From Myxococcales bacterium (GTDB lineage Bacteria > Myxococcota_A > Polyangia > Haliangiales > Haliangiaceae): a stretch of 39,212 bases of DNA. The stretch covers positions 1 through 39,212 of the forward strand of contig JAEUJY010000076.1 of assembly GCA_016794525.1 (NCBI GenBank). The letters run 5' to 3'. The notes beneath the pieces were generated by a model. It saw only the letters and a list, made by a program, of their open reading frames with translations, ran no database searches and was not told where the DNA came from. Shown piece after piece: positions 21,874 to 30,466 of the stretch (the first letter of the stretch is position 1; each line of letters starts with the position of its first letter). The translations under genes were made by a program, and so were the position numbers.

Positions 21874-22127
21874 CGGTATCGCCCGGGCGTTCGCCGCGCG
21901 ATCGCGGCGCGCGGATCGTCGCGGGCTGGCAAACTCTGGCCACCGATACCAGCCTACACGCGGCGCACCGCGACGACGTGCCCGCGCGAGTTCGCGGGGC
22001 GATCGCGACGGCGGGGGGTGACGACGCCGACGCTTCAGGAGGTGGGGCTCGACCTCGACTCCGGCTCGCGCCGCGGCGGGCCCTCACGCGTAACCCTCCC
22101 GTGACTCATCCGGGCCCGCGGCCGCGG

Positions 22128-22133
22128 TACCCT
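22128..22133 (+). promoter_or_regulatory. -10-like hexamer TACCCT before the first RCC1-type gene
   Basis: TACCCT ends exactly 6 bases before GTG 22140. The paralogous gene has CACCCT at 24556-24561, also exactly 6 bases before its ATG, so hexamer and spacing were kept with the duplication. This supports a leaderless start for both. Confidence 0.45.
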
Positions 22134-22139
22134 GGGGCG

Positions 22140-24521
22140 GTGTCGTCGCGCCTGCTCGCCGTCGTCGTCGCCCTGCTCGCCGCGCTCGCGGTACCCGCCT
22201 GCTACCAGCCGCGGGCGGGGCGGTGCCAGGTCGCGTGCGTCGATGGCTGTCCCGCCGGGCTGACCTGCGGCGTCGACCAGTTCTGCCACGGCGCCGACGA
22301 TCCCCCGACCTGCGGGCTCGCCGACGCGCCCGGGCCCGACGCCACCGACGACGCGCTGCGGGACGGCCCCGGGCCCGACGCGGCGCCGCTGCCGGCCGTC
22401 GACGATCTCAGCGCCGGCAACCGTCACGCCTGCGCGATCCGCCAGGGGCGGCTGACCTGCTGGGGCGACAACCGTCAGGGCCAGCTGGGCCTGCAGGTGT
22501 CGCCGAGCACCCGGCGCATCCCGCGCCCGACCTTCGTCGACGCGCGCACGTGGACCGCCGTGGCCGCCGGCCAGAACCACACCTGCGGCATCGAGGGCGG
22601 CCACGTCTACTGCTGGGGCTCGTCGCAGAGCGGCCAGTCCGGCCAGAGCATGGGCTCGTCGTTCGCGCGGACCGAGATCCTCGACGGCACCGGCGCGGCG
22701 CTGGCGGGCGCCACCGCGGTGTGCGCCGGGGACGGGCACTCGTGCGCGATCGCCGGCGGCACGCTGTACTGCTGGGGCTCGGACTTCTTCGGCCAGCTCG
22801 GCGACGGCCCCACCGGCGACGGCCAGATCCGCAGCCGCGCCGCGCCGGTGGCGACGACGCCCCCGCGCCAGTGGAGCGACGTCGCGTGCGGCCCGTCGCA
22901 GACCTGCGGCGTCAGCGACGGCCAGGTCTACTGCTGGGGCGGCCACGGCAGCGGCGAGCTCGGGCGCACGGTCACCGGCAACGACTACGACGAGCCGACC
23001 GACACCGCGGTCCTGGCCGGCGTCGCGCAGGTCGCCGTCGGCGACACCTACGGCTGCGCGCGCAGCACCGCCGGCGGCGTCGCGTGCTGGGGCTACTTCA
23101 ACGATCTCTCCCACGCCGCGCCGGTCGACGTCCGACCGCCCGGCATGGGCGCGGCGACGCTGCTGTCGGCCGCGCGCGACGGCGCGTGCCTGAGCGACGG
23201 CACCGTGACCCGTTGCTTCGGCGATGGCAGCGACGGCGAGCTCGGCGACGGCGCGTTCGCCTACCGGCGCGGCTTCGGCGGCCCGGTGGCCGCGCTCGGG
23301 CCGATCACCCAGCTGACGACCGGCACCCGCTTCCACTGCGCGGTCACCGCCGACAACCGCATCGCCTGCTGGGGCAAGAACAGCGACGGCCAGCTCGGCC
23401 GCGGCGTCCACGCGACCGGCTACCTGCCGCGCCTGGTGACCCACCCGACCGGCTGGCGCAAGGTGGTCGCGGGCGACGGCGCGACCTGCGCGCTCGACAC
23501 CAACCGCGAGGTCTACTGCTGGGGGCGCGGCGACGTCGTGCCCGGGCTCGATCAGCCTGGCACCGACGTGCCGCAGCGGATCGGCGCCGAGCTGTGGGAC
23601 GACGTCGCGGTCGGCAGCGGCCACGCCTGCGCGGTGCGCACCACCGGCGGCAACGCGGTGGCGTGCTGGGGCACCGGCAGCTACGGCCGCGTCGGCGATG
23701 GCACCGAGGAGCCGTCGCCCCACGGCCCGGTCACGCTGACGTTGCCGGGCACGCCGCTGGTCACGCAGGTCGCGACCGGCGCGCACACCTCGGCGGCGGT
23801 CAGCCCGACCGCGATGTACGGCTGGGGCGACGACGCCGACAGCCGGCTGGGGCTGCCGCTGAGCGGCCACTACCTGCAGCCGACCGTGATCATCAGCGGC
23901 GACTGGCGCCAGGTGGCGCTGGGCTACGACTTCGGGTGCGGCATCGGCGTCACCGGGCAGGTGTGGTGCTGGGGCGCCGACGGCCGTGGCCAGCAGGGCA
24001 ACGCCGCCAGCGGCGCCGCCGAGATGCCCGCGACGGTCGTCGGGCTGACCGCGTCGCGCCTGGCGATCGGCGCCACCGGCCAGCACGCCTGCGCGGTGGT
24101 CGGCACCGCCGCCACCGGCGCGATCCGCTGCTGGGGGCGCAGCGACAGCGGCCAGGCGGGCACCAGCGCGGCCAACGCCGAGTCGCCGACGATGGTCGGC
24201 GCCGCCACCACCTGGGACCACGTCGCGGTCGGCGTCGACGTGAGCTGCGCGCTGGCCAGCGGCCAGCTCGCGTGCTGGGGCGCCGACGACGTCGACCGCC
24301 AGCAGTTCGGGCTCGACTCGCCCGACGGCACCACGCGCTTCACGCCGCTCAACCTGCAGGTCGGGACCGTCTACCGCGACGTCGCGGTCGGCGTCGGCCA
24401 CGCCTGCGGCGTCCGCGGCGACGGCACGCTGTACTGCTGGGGCGAGAGCCGCTTCGGCGAGAGCGGCCTGGCCGGCGCGCGCTACCACGCCACCGCCGGC
24501 GACACGTTGCCGCCCTCGTGA
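22140..24521 (+). CDS. RCC1-type double-propeller lipoprotein, copy 1
   Basis: 793 residues from GTG 22140. The signal VSSRLLAVVVALLAALAVPAC is a lipobox signal. A Cys-rich knot (CYQPRAGRCQVACVDGCPAG, then C-5x-C) and an Asp/Ala/Pro linker follow. The rest is 14 repeats of about 50 residues, each with a HxCA(I/V) strand and a (L/V)YCWG-N-x-GQLG type strand. This is the RCC1/ATS1 fold as seen in many myxobacterial surface proteins, and fourteen repeats make two seven-bladed propellers. Repeat 6 has CFG and repeat 10 has YGWG, so two of the otherwise invariant CWG motifs have decayed. A binding role on the cell surface is likely; the ligand is unknown. A paralogue follows 46 bases downstream. 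Confidence 0.9.
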   Translation: MSSRLLAVVVALLAALAVPACYQPRAGRCQVACVDGCPAGLTCGVDQFCHGADDPPTCGLADAPGPDATDDALRDGPGPDAAPLPAVDDLSAGNRHACAIRQGRLTCWGDNRQGQLGLQVSPSTRRIPRPTFVDARTWTAVAAGQNHTCGIEGGHVYCWGSSQSGQSGQSMGSSFARTEILDGTGAALAGATAVCAGDGHSCAIAGGTLYCWGSDFFGQLGDGPTGDGQIRSRAAPVATTPPRQWSDVACGPSQTCGVSDGQVYCWGGHGSGELGRTVTGNDYDEPTDTAVLAGVAQVAVGDTYGCARSTAGGVACWGYFNDLSHAAPVDVRPPGMGAATLLSAARDGACLSDGTVTRCFGDGSDGELGDGAFAYRRGFGGPVAALGPITQLTTGTRFHCAVTADNRIACWGKNSDGQLGRGVHATGYLPRLVTHPTGWRKVVAGDGATCALDTNREVYCWGRGDVVPGLDQPGTDVPQRIGAELWDDVAVGSGHACAVRTTGGNAVACWGTGSYGRVGDGTEEPSPHGPVTLTLPGTPLVTQVATGAHTSAAVSPTAMYGWGDDADSRLGLPLSGHYLQPTVIISGDWRQVALGYDFGCGIGVTGQVWCWGADGRGQQGNAASGAAEMPATVVGLTASRLAIGATGQHACAVVGTAATGAIRCWGRSDSGQAGTSAANAESPTMVGAATTWDHVAVGVDVSCALASGQLACWGADDVDRQQFGLDSPDGTTRFTPLNLQVGTVYRDVAVGVGHACGVRGDGTLYCWGESRFGESGLAGARYHATAGDTLPPS

Positions 24522-24567
24522 CCCTCGGGCGGCCCTGCCGCGCGGCCGGTTGTGGCACCCTGGAGGC

Positions 24568-26922
24568 ATGACGTTCCAGGCGCGCGGGCTCGTGACCGCG
24601 CTGCTCATCGCGACGGCCGCGGCGACGGGCTGCTACCAGCCACGCGCCAGCGACTGCCAGCTCGCGTGCGTCGAGGGCACGCGGTGCCCGACCGGCTTCA
24701 CCTGCCGCGCCGACGGCTACTGCCACGACCCCGCGGACACCACGTCGTGCGCGATCGACGCGGCGCCGCCCGACGTCGCCGTCGACGAGCCCGACGCCGC
24801 CGCCGCGACCACGACCAGCCTGGCCGCCGGCGCCCGCCACGCCTGCGCGGTGACCGAAGGGCGCCTGACGTGCTGGGGCGACAACGCCCGCGGCCAGCTC
24901 GGGCCCGGGCGCGCCGCCTACGAGCCGGCGCCGCGCGAGGTCGCGATCAGCAGCGGCGGCGCGGTGACGACCGACTGGACCCAGGTCGCCGCGGGCCGCG
25001 AGTTCACCTGCGGCCGCCGCGCCGGTGCGGTCTACTGCTGGGGCGCCGACGAGTCTGGTCAGGTCGGCCAGGTCGCGACGCCGGTCGTGGCCATCCCGGC
25101 GCGGATCACGCTGCCCGCCGCCGCCACCGATCTGTGCGCGGGCGGTCACCACGCCTGCGCCGTCGTCGGCGGCACCGTCCAGTGCTGGGGCGACGACAGC
25201 GCCGGCCAGCTCGGCGACGGATCGGCGGCGATCGCCGCGCACATGCCGCGCGCGATCGCCAGCGGGCGCACCGACTGGACCGACGTCGCGTGCGGCGAGG
25301 CCCACACCTGCGCGCGCGCCGGCGGCGATCTGTACTGCTGGGGCGACCTCGGCAACCAGCGGCTCGGCCGCCCGGCCACCGCGACCGATCACGACCAGCC
25401 GACCGCGACGCCGGCGCTGCTCGGCGCGGGGCGGTACGCGCTGGGCACCAGCCACACCTGCGCCGAGACCGCGAGCGGCCTCACCTGCTGGGGCACCTAC
25501 GACGGCTCCAACGGCCTGCCGCCGACGGCGGTGCGGCTGCCGGGGCTGGTCGCGCCGGCGCTCCTCAGCGCCGGTGGCCGCGACACCTGCGCCGGCGACG
25601 GCACGACGATCTACTGCTGGGGCGGCGGCAGCGACGGCGACGCGGGCGACGGGACGTTCGACGAGCGCGCCAGCGCGACCAGCGCGGTGGCCGGGCTACC
25701 GCCGATCGTCGCGCTGGCCAGCGGCGGCCAGTTCACGTGCGCCGCGCTCGCGGCCGGCGGGCTGCGCTGCTGGGGCAACAACAGCCACGGCCAGCTCGGC
25801 ACCGGCGTCGCCGCGACCGGCTTCGGACCGACCCGCGTCGGCACCGCCACCGACTGGATGGCGGTGGCCGCCGGCGACGAGACCACCTGCGGGGTGACCG
25901 CCGCCGGCGTGCTGCGTTGCTGGGGCGCGAACCTGCGCGGCGAGACCGGCGACACCGCGCCGGGGCCGATCGTCGACGAGCCGCGCCCGGTGGCCGTGCC
26001 CGGCGTGCCGGCGTTGACGTGGGTCGACGTGGTCGCCGGCCAGCGCTTCGCCTGCGGCCGCAACGACGGCGGCGCCACCTACTGCTGGGGCGACGCGATC
26101 CACGGCCAGCTCGGCAGCGTGAACGACGGCGCGATCCACGCCCCGGCGCAGGTCAGCATCGGCGGGGCCAGCGAGCTGGCCCGCGCGGCCCACGGCGCGT
26201 GCGCGGTGGTCACCGGCCCGGCGCGGATGTGCTGGGGCGACAACACCGACTTCGCGCTGGGCCTCGCGACCGCGCAGGACGACGCGCCGATCGAGATGGT
26301 CACCGGGCTGTGGGAGAAGATCGCGCTGGGGGCCGGCTTCGGGTGCGCCGTCGGCAGCCTCGGCGACGGCGTCTGCTGGGGCAGCGACCGCGACGGGCAG
26401 CGCGGCGACGGCGTCGGCGTCACCAGCCCGGGCGCCGCCGAGACGCCGATCAACCTCGGCACCCCGGTGCAGCCGGTGACCGCGCTGGCCGCGGCGTTCC
26501 GCGGCACCCACGCCTGCGCGATCCGCGCCGGCGGGCTGTGGTGCTGGGGCGACGGCAACGGCTACGCGCTCGGCACCGGCGACGACGTCGATCGCTTCGC
26601 GCCGAGCCCGGTGACGACGCCGGCGACGCCGCAGTGGACCGCGGTCAGCGCCGGCGCGCGGGCCACCTGCGGCGTCCACGCCGGCGCGCTGTACTGCTGG
26701 GGCACCAACGACGCGCGCCAGCTCGGCGTGGCCTCGGTCGATCCGATCAGCCGGCCGCGGCAGATCGACGCCGGGCCGGGCTGGACCGCGGTCAGCGCCG
26801 GCACCACCCACGCGTGCGGCATCAAGAGCGGCGCGCTGTACTGCTGGGGCCAGTCGCGGTTCGGCGCGATCGGCGTGCGCGGCGCGCACAACCACGCCAG
26901 CCCGGTCGCGCCCCTGCCCTAG
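24568..26922 (+). CDS. RCC1-type double-propeller lipoprotein, copy 2
   Basis: 784 residues from ATG 24568; GGAGG lies only one base upstream of the ATG. It is the tandem paralogue of the preceding gene. The lipoprotein signal ends AAATGC, the Cys knot is CYQPRASDCQLACVEGTRCP, and 14 RCC1-type repeats follow, all 14 with an intact CWG. The repeats correspond one to one with copy 1 (for example repeat 1 LTCWGDN in both, last repeat LYCWG-x-SRFG in both). The two proteins clearly differ along their length, so the duplication is old. The convergent rlmB gene ends 11 bases downstream. A function distinct from copy 1 cannot be read from the sequence. Confidence 0.9.
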   Translation: MTFQARGLVTALLIATAAATGCYQPRASDCQLACVEGTRCPTGFTCRADGYCHDPADTTSCAIDAAPPDVAVDEPDAAAATTTSLAAGARHACAVTEGRLTCWGDNARGQLGPGRAAYEPAPREVAISSGGAVTTDWTQVAAGREFTCGRRAGAVYCWGADESGQVGQVATPVVAIPARITLPAAATDLCAGGHHACAVVGGTVQCWGDDSAGQLGDGSAAIAAHMPRAIASGRTDWTDVACGEAHTCARAGGDLYCWGDLGNQRLGRPATATDHDQPTATPALLGAGRYALGTSHTCAETASGLTCWGTYDGSNGLPPTAVRLPGLVAPALLSAGGRDTCAGDGTTIYCWGGGSDGDAGDGTFDERASATSAVAGLPPIVALASGGQFTCAALAAGGLRCWGNNSHGQLGTGVAATGFGPTRVGTATDWMAVAAGDETTCGVTAAGVLRCWGANLRGETGDTAPGPIVDEPRPVAVPGVPALTWVDVVAGQRFACGRNDGGATYCWGDAIHGQLGSVNDGAIHAPAQVSIGGASELARAAHGACAVVTGPARMCWGDNTDFALGLATAQDDAPIEMVTGLWEKIALGAGFGCAVGSLGDGVCWGSDRDGQRGDGVGVTSPGAAETPINLGTPVQPVTALAAAFRGTHACAIRAGGLWCWGDGNGYALGTGDDVDRFAPSPVTTPATPQWTAVSAGARATCGVHAGALYCWGTNDARQLGVASVDPISRPRQIDAGPGWTAVSAGTTHACGIKSGALYCWGQSRFGAIGVRGAHNHASPVAPLP

Positions 26923-26932
26923 CCCCGCGCCG

Positions 26933-27694
26933 CTACGCCGAGGCCGCGGCCGCGCGCTGCCGCGCGACCTCGTACAGCGCGACGCCGGCCGCCACCGACG
27001 CGTTGAGCGAGCCGACGCCGGCCGCGTGCATCGGGATGACCGCGTGCAGATCGCAGGTGCGCGCCACCAGCGGCCGCACGCCCTCGCCCTCGGCGCCGAT
27101 CACCAGCGCCAGCGGGCCGCGCAGATCGAGCGCGCCGATCGGCTGCGCGGTCGGGCTCGCGGCCACCGCGCACGCCCACAGCCCGGCCTGCTTGAGCTCC
27201 TCGAGCGCGCGCACCAGGTTGGGCACGCGGGCGATCGGCAACAGCTCGGTGGCGCCGGCCGAGGCCTTGGTGACGGTGCCGGTGACCTCGCTGGCGCGGT
27301 GCTCGGGGATGACCACGCCGGTCGCGCCGAACAGGTACGCCGAGCGCACGATCGCGCCGAGGTTGTGCGGATCCTGGATGCCGTCGAGCAGCACCACCAG
27401 CGGCGGCGCGCCCGGCCGCACCAGCGCGTCGAGGTCGGCGTAGGCGAACGCGCCGGTCACCGCGACCACGCCCTGGTGGCGCGATCCGGCGGGCGCGATC
27501 CGATCGAGCTCGCGCAGCGGCTTGAGCTCGACCGTCACGCCGGCGGCGCGCGCGGTGTCGACCAGGCCGGCCACCGGATCCTTGCCGCGGGCCTCGGCCC
27601 GCTCGCGCGCCGCGTACAGCACGGTGATCGCGCGCGGCCGCGCCGCCACCAGCTCGCGCACCGGCCCGACGCCGAACACCAGCCGGTCGCTCAT
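26933..27694 (-). CDS. rlmB: 23S rRNA (guanosine-2'-O-)-methyltransferase RlmB / TrmH-SpoU family
   Basis: 253 residues from ATG 27694, overlapping the pyrF stop (ATGA). An N-terminal substrate-binding domain (FGVGPVRELVAARPRAITVLY) precedes the SPOUT domain with all three motifs: LDGIQDPHNLGAIVRSA (motif 1, catalytic Asn/Arg), LALVIGAEGEGV (motif 2) and IPMHAAGVGSLNASVAAGVALYE (motif 3). These make the knotted SAM-binding site. RlmB methylates G2251 of 23S rRNA, and the HQGVVA motif before the catalytic domain fits RlmB better than TrmH. The substrate position is inferred from family resemblance. Confidence 0.92.
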   Translation of the reverse strand: MSDRLVFGVGPVRELVAARPRAITVLYAARERAEARGKDPVAGLVDTARAAGVTVELKPLRELDRIAPAGSRHQGVVAVTGAFAYADLDALVRPGAPPLVVLLDGIQDPHNLGAIVRSAYLFGATGVVIPEHRASEVTGTVTKASAGATELLPIARVPNLVRALEELKQAGLWACAVAASPTAQPIGALDLRGPLALVIGAEGEGVRPLVARTCDLHAVIPMHAAGVGSLNASVAAGVALYEVARQRAAAASA

Positions 27695-28395
27695 CGCGCG
27701 CCCTCGAGCTCGGCGACGATCGCCGCCGCCGCCGCCGCCGGATCGGCCGCGTCGCGGATCGGCCGCCCGACGACGATCAGATCCGCGCCGTCGCGCCGCG
27801 CCGACGCCGGCGTCGCGACCCGCTGCTGGTCGCCGCGATCGGCGCCGGCCGGGCGGATGCCGGGCGTGACGATCAGGAACCCGGCCGGCGCCAGCGCGCG
27901 GATCGCCCGCGCCTCCTGCGCCGACGCCACGACGCCGTGGCAGCCGGCCGCCGCGGCCAGCCGCGCGCGCCGCTCGACCAGCGCCGCCGTCGGCCCGATC
28001 GCGCCGATGTCGTCGAGGTCGCCGTCGGCCATCGACGTCAGCACCGTCACCGCCAGCACCCGGGCCGGCGTGCCCGCGGTCGCCGCCACCGCCGCCGCCA
28101 GCATCGCGCGCCCGCCGCCGGCGTGCACCGTCACCAGCTCGGCCCCGAGCCGCGCCGCCTGGGTCATCGCCCGGCCGACCGTCTCGGGGATGTCGTGCAG
28201 CTTGAGGTCGAGCATCACGCGGTGGCCCGCCGCGCGCGCCGCCGCCACCACCGCCGGCCCCTCGGCGATGAACAGCTCGAGGCCGACCTTCACCCACGAC
28301 GCCGCGGGGCCGACCCGCGCGGCCAGCGCCTGCGCGCCGGCGGTGTCGGCCACGTCGAGCGCGACGATCAGTCGGTTGCCGGGATCGAAGCTCAT
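27691..28395 (-). CDS. pyrF: Orotidine-5'-phosphate decarboxylase
   Basis: 234 residues from ATG 28395, of usual length. The TIM-barrel enzyme opens NRLIVALDVADTAGA. It carries VKVGLELF, the catalytic LDLKLHDIPETV (Asp-x-Lys-x-x-Asp), VTVHAGGG, LAVTVLTSM, and the phosphate-binding FLIVTPGIRPAGADRGDQQR and GADLIVVGRPI. It makes UMP, the last step of de novo pyrimidine synthesis. It is coupled to rlmB. TACACC ends 6 bases before the ATG, repeating the spacing seen elsewhere in the window. Confidence 0.96.
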   Translation of the reverse strand: MSFDPGNRLIVALDVADTAGAQALAARVGPAASWVKVGLELFIAEGPAVVAAARAAGHRVMLDLKLHDIPETVGRAMTQAARLGAELVTVHAGGGRAMLAAAVAATAGTPARVLAVTVLTSMADGDLDDIGAIGPTAALVERRARLAAAAGCHGVVASAQEARAIRALAPAGFLIVTPGIRPAGADRGDQQRVATPASARRDGADLIVVGRPIRDAADPAAAAAAIVAELEGAR

Positions 28396-28474
28396 GGCCG
28401 CGGTGTAGCCCTCGGCCGCGCGCCCGGTCAACCGCAGGCGCGGCGCAAACCTCGCGGGCGCGCCGCCGGCGGGC

Positions 28475-30346
28475 TCACCGCAGCGCGCGCACCGTGACGC
28501 TGCCGCCGTCCACCTCGATCGTGTAGATGATCCCGTCGTCGCTGCGGCGGTGATCGGCGTCGAAGCCGACCGCGCCGGTGACGCCGTCGACCCGGCCGGT
28601 GGCCAGGCGGCGCGCCAGGTCGTCGCGGCTGCGGGCGCCGTCGGCGACCAGCGCGGCGATCGCGCGGACCCCGTCGAAGGCGTAGGCGTCGACCGCGGTC
28701 GGCGCCTTGCCGATCGCGGCGAGGTACTGCCGCTCGAACTCGAGGCCGCGATCGTCGACCGCGCCCGGGAAGTAGCCCGGCGCGAACAGCGCCCCGGCGC
28801 TGTAGCGCCCGGCCTCGCGCACGAACGGCTCGCCGGCGCCCTCGAGCGTCGACAGGAGCACGATCGGCCGACCGCCGGTGACCTTCTTGGTCCCGGCGGG
28901 CCGCGCGATCATCCCGGCCGCCGCCAGCGCCGGCGCGACCAGCTCGACCTTGTCCGCGGTCTCGGGCACGAACACCGCCTGCCAGCCGCTGCCCAGCTGC
29001 TTGACGATGCCGGCGAACGACTTGGTGTCGGGCTTGTACGTCACCTCGGTCGCCAGCTCGTCGCCGAGCGCCGCCACCTCGGCGGCGAACGCGCGCGCCA
29101 CCGCGCTGCCGTAGCCGCTGTCGGGGCGCAGGATCGCGAACTTGCGCACGCCGGCGGCGTGGGCGCGGCGGGCCAGCGCCCGGGCCCGGGCCTCGGCCGA
29201 GTGCATCAGGTGGAACACCCAGCGGCCGCCGCCCTTGCGCTCCTCGGGGCGCGGCGACAGCGACAGCAGCGGCAGGCCGGCGTCGCCGGCGCGGGCGCTG
29301 GCCGCGTCCACCGACGCCGCGTCGGCCGGGCCGATGATCGCGAGGCTGTCGCCGCCGGCGAGCGAGGTCACGGCGTCGGCCGCCGCCCCGCCCTCGGCGT
29401 CGACGATCGCGATCGACGGCGCGCCGGCGCCGACCGAGGCCGCGCCGACGTGGAGGCCGGCGACGATCTGCGCGCCGACCCGGGCCTGCTTGCCCGACTG
29501 CGCGACGATCGCGCCCAGCCGCCCCACCGCCACCGGGCCGGCGTCGGCCGGGGCCACGTCGCCGCCGACGTCGGGCAGGTCGAGGCCGCGGCGGGCCTCG
29601 GCGCCGAGCTTGCGGGCCCGGGCCGCGGCGTCGCCGTCGCCGGCCGCGGCGCGGATCGCCGCGAAGCGATCGGCCACCAGCGCCACCGCCACCCGGCCCT
29701 CCCCGGCCGCCGCCCACGCCGCCTCGATCGCCGCGTCGTCGGCCGCCGCCACCACCTCGCCGCCGCGCGCGATCAGGTAGCCGCGCTCGGCCTCGCTCGC
29801 GGTCTTCCAGAACCGATCCATCCACGGCAGCGCCGCCAGCGGCGTCGCCGAGTTCAGGTGCGCGTGGACCTGCGCCGCCAGCCACTCGCCGCGCTCGCGA
29901 TTGTTCTCGATCGCGCGCTCGCTGGAGGCCAGCAGCGGTAGCGCGGTGTCGGCGTCGCCGAGGTAGCTCGACGCCAGGCCCAGGTACAGCTCGCCGCGCG
30001 TGCGCAACCCCGCCTCGACGTCGGGCAGCGCCAGCAGCTTCTTCAGGCTGGTGGCCGCGGTCGCGGCGTCGCCGGCCTGCTGCGCCGCCACGCCGGCGTA
30101 CAGCAGCGCGAACGGCTCGACCGGATCGCCGGCGTATTGATCGGCGATCGCCGTGAACTCCTGGGCGTGGCCGCCGTCGCGCAGGAACTCCTCGCGCAGC
30201 GCCAGGAACCGCTGCCGCGCCTCGGCGTCGCCGGTGGTCGGGACTTGCGGCACCAGCGTGCGCCGGGTCGACTTCGGGCAGGCGGCGACGAGCAGGATCA
30301 CCGCCAGCGCCAGCGCGCGCGCGATCCACCAGGCAGGGCGTGACAT
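28475..30346 (-). CDS. LpoA-like lipoprotein: TPR plus type I periplasmic-binding fold
   Basis: 623 residues from ATG 30346. A lipoprotein signal (ILLVAAC, Cys at about 23) is followed by about 200 residues of TPR-like helices: EARQRFLALREEFLRDGG, PFALLYAGVAAQQAGDAATA, GELYLGLASSYLGDADTAL. The C-terminal 350 residues resemble ABC-type amino-acid-binding proteins (Peripla_BP_6): VGRLGAIVAQSGKQARVGAQI, LAIIGPADAASVDAAS, FAILRPDSGYGSAVARAF, DAYAFDGVRAIAALV. This is the two-part architecture and length of LpoA, the outer-membrane activator of penicillin-binding protein 1A, so a peptidoglycan-synthesis role is plausible. Sequence resemblance alone cannot separate it from a ligand sensor. TATCGT ends 6 bases before the ATG. 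Confidence 0.82.
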   Translation of the reverse strand: MSRPAWWIARALALAVILLVAACPKSTRRTLVPQVPTTGDAEARQRFLALREEFLRDGGHAQEFTAIADQYAGDPVEPFALLYAGVAAQQAGDAATAATSLKKLLALPDVEAGLRTRGELYLGLASSYLGDADTALPLLASSERAIENNRERGEWLAAQVHAHLNSATPLAALPWMDRFWKTASEAERGYLIARGGEVVAAADDAAIEAAWAAAGEGRVAVALVADRFAAIRAAAGDGDAAARARKLGAEARRGLDLPDVGGDVAPADAGPVAVGRLGAIVAQSGKQARVGAQIVAGLHVGAASVGAGAPSIAIVDAEGGAAADAVTSLAGGDSLAIIGPADAASVDAASARAGDAGLPLLSLSPRPEERKGGGRWVFHLMHSAEARARALARRAHAAGVRKFAILRPDSGYGSAVARAFAAEVAALGDELATEVTYKPDTKSFAGIVKQLGSGWQAVFVPETADKVELVAPALAAAGMIARPAGTKKVTGGRPIVLLSTLEGAGEPFVREAGRYSAGALFAPGYFPGAVDDRGLEFERQYLAAIGKAPTAVDAYAFDGVRAIAALVADGARSRDDLARRLATGRVDGVTGAVGFDADHRRSDDGIIYTIEVDGGSVTVRALR

Positions 30347-30352
30347 GCCGCG

Positions 30353-30358
30353 ACGATA
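30353..30358 (-). promoter_or_regulatory. -10-like hexamer TATCGT before the LpoA-like gene
   Basis: TATCGT (minus strand) ends exactly 6 bases before ATG 30346. A -35-like TTGCTG lies 17 bases upstream of it. No Shine-Dalgarno is seen, so a leaderless transcript is suggested. Confidence 0.45.
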
Positions 30359-30466
30359 GCCGCCGCCGGGGAGCGCAGCAAACCGCAGGGTCATCCCGCC
30401 ACAACGCGCGAACACCAGCGGTCGTTCCCGGTGGGCAAGCGCGCACACTTGTGGTTAGGTCCGCCG

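Noticed and set aside
24552-27443. 963-codon open frame overlapping the second RCC1-type gene and rlmB
   Set aside because: Arg-rich frame-shifted shadow; the real frame has signal peptide, Cys knot and 14 clean repeats.
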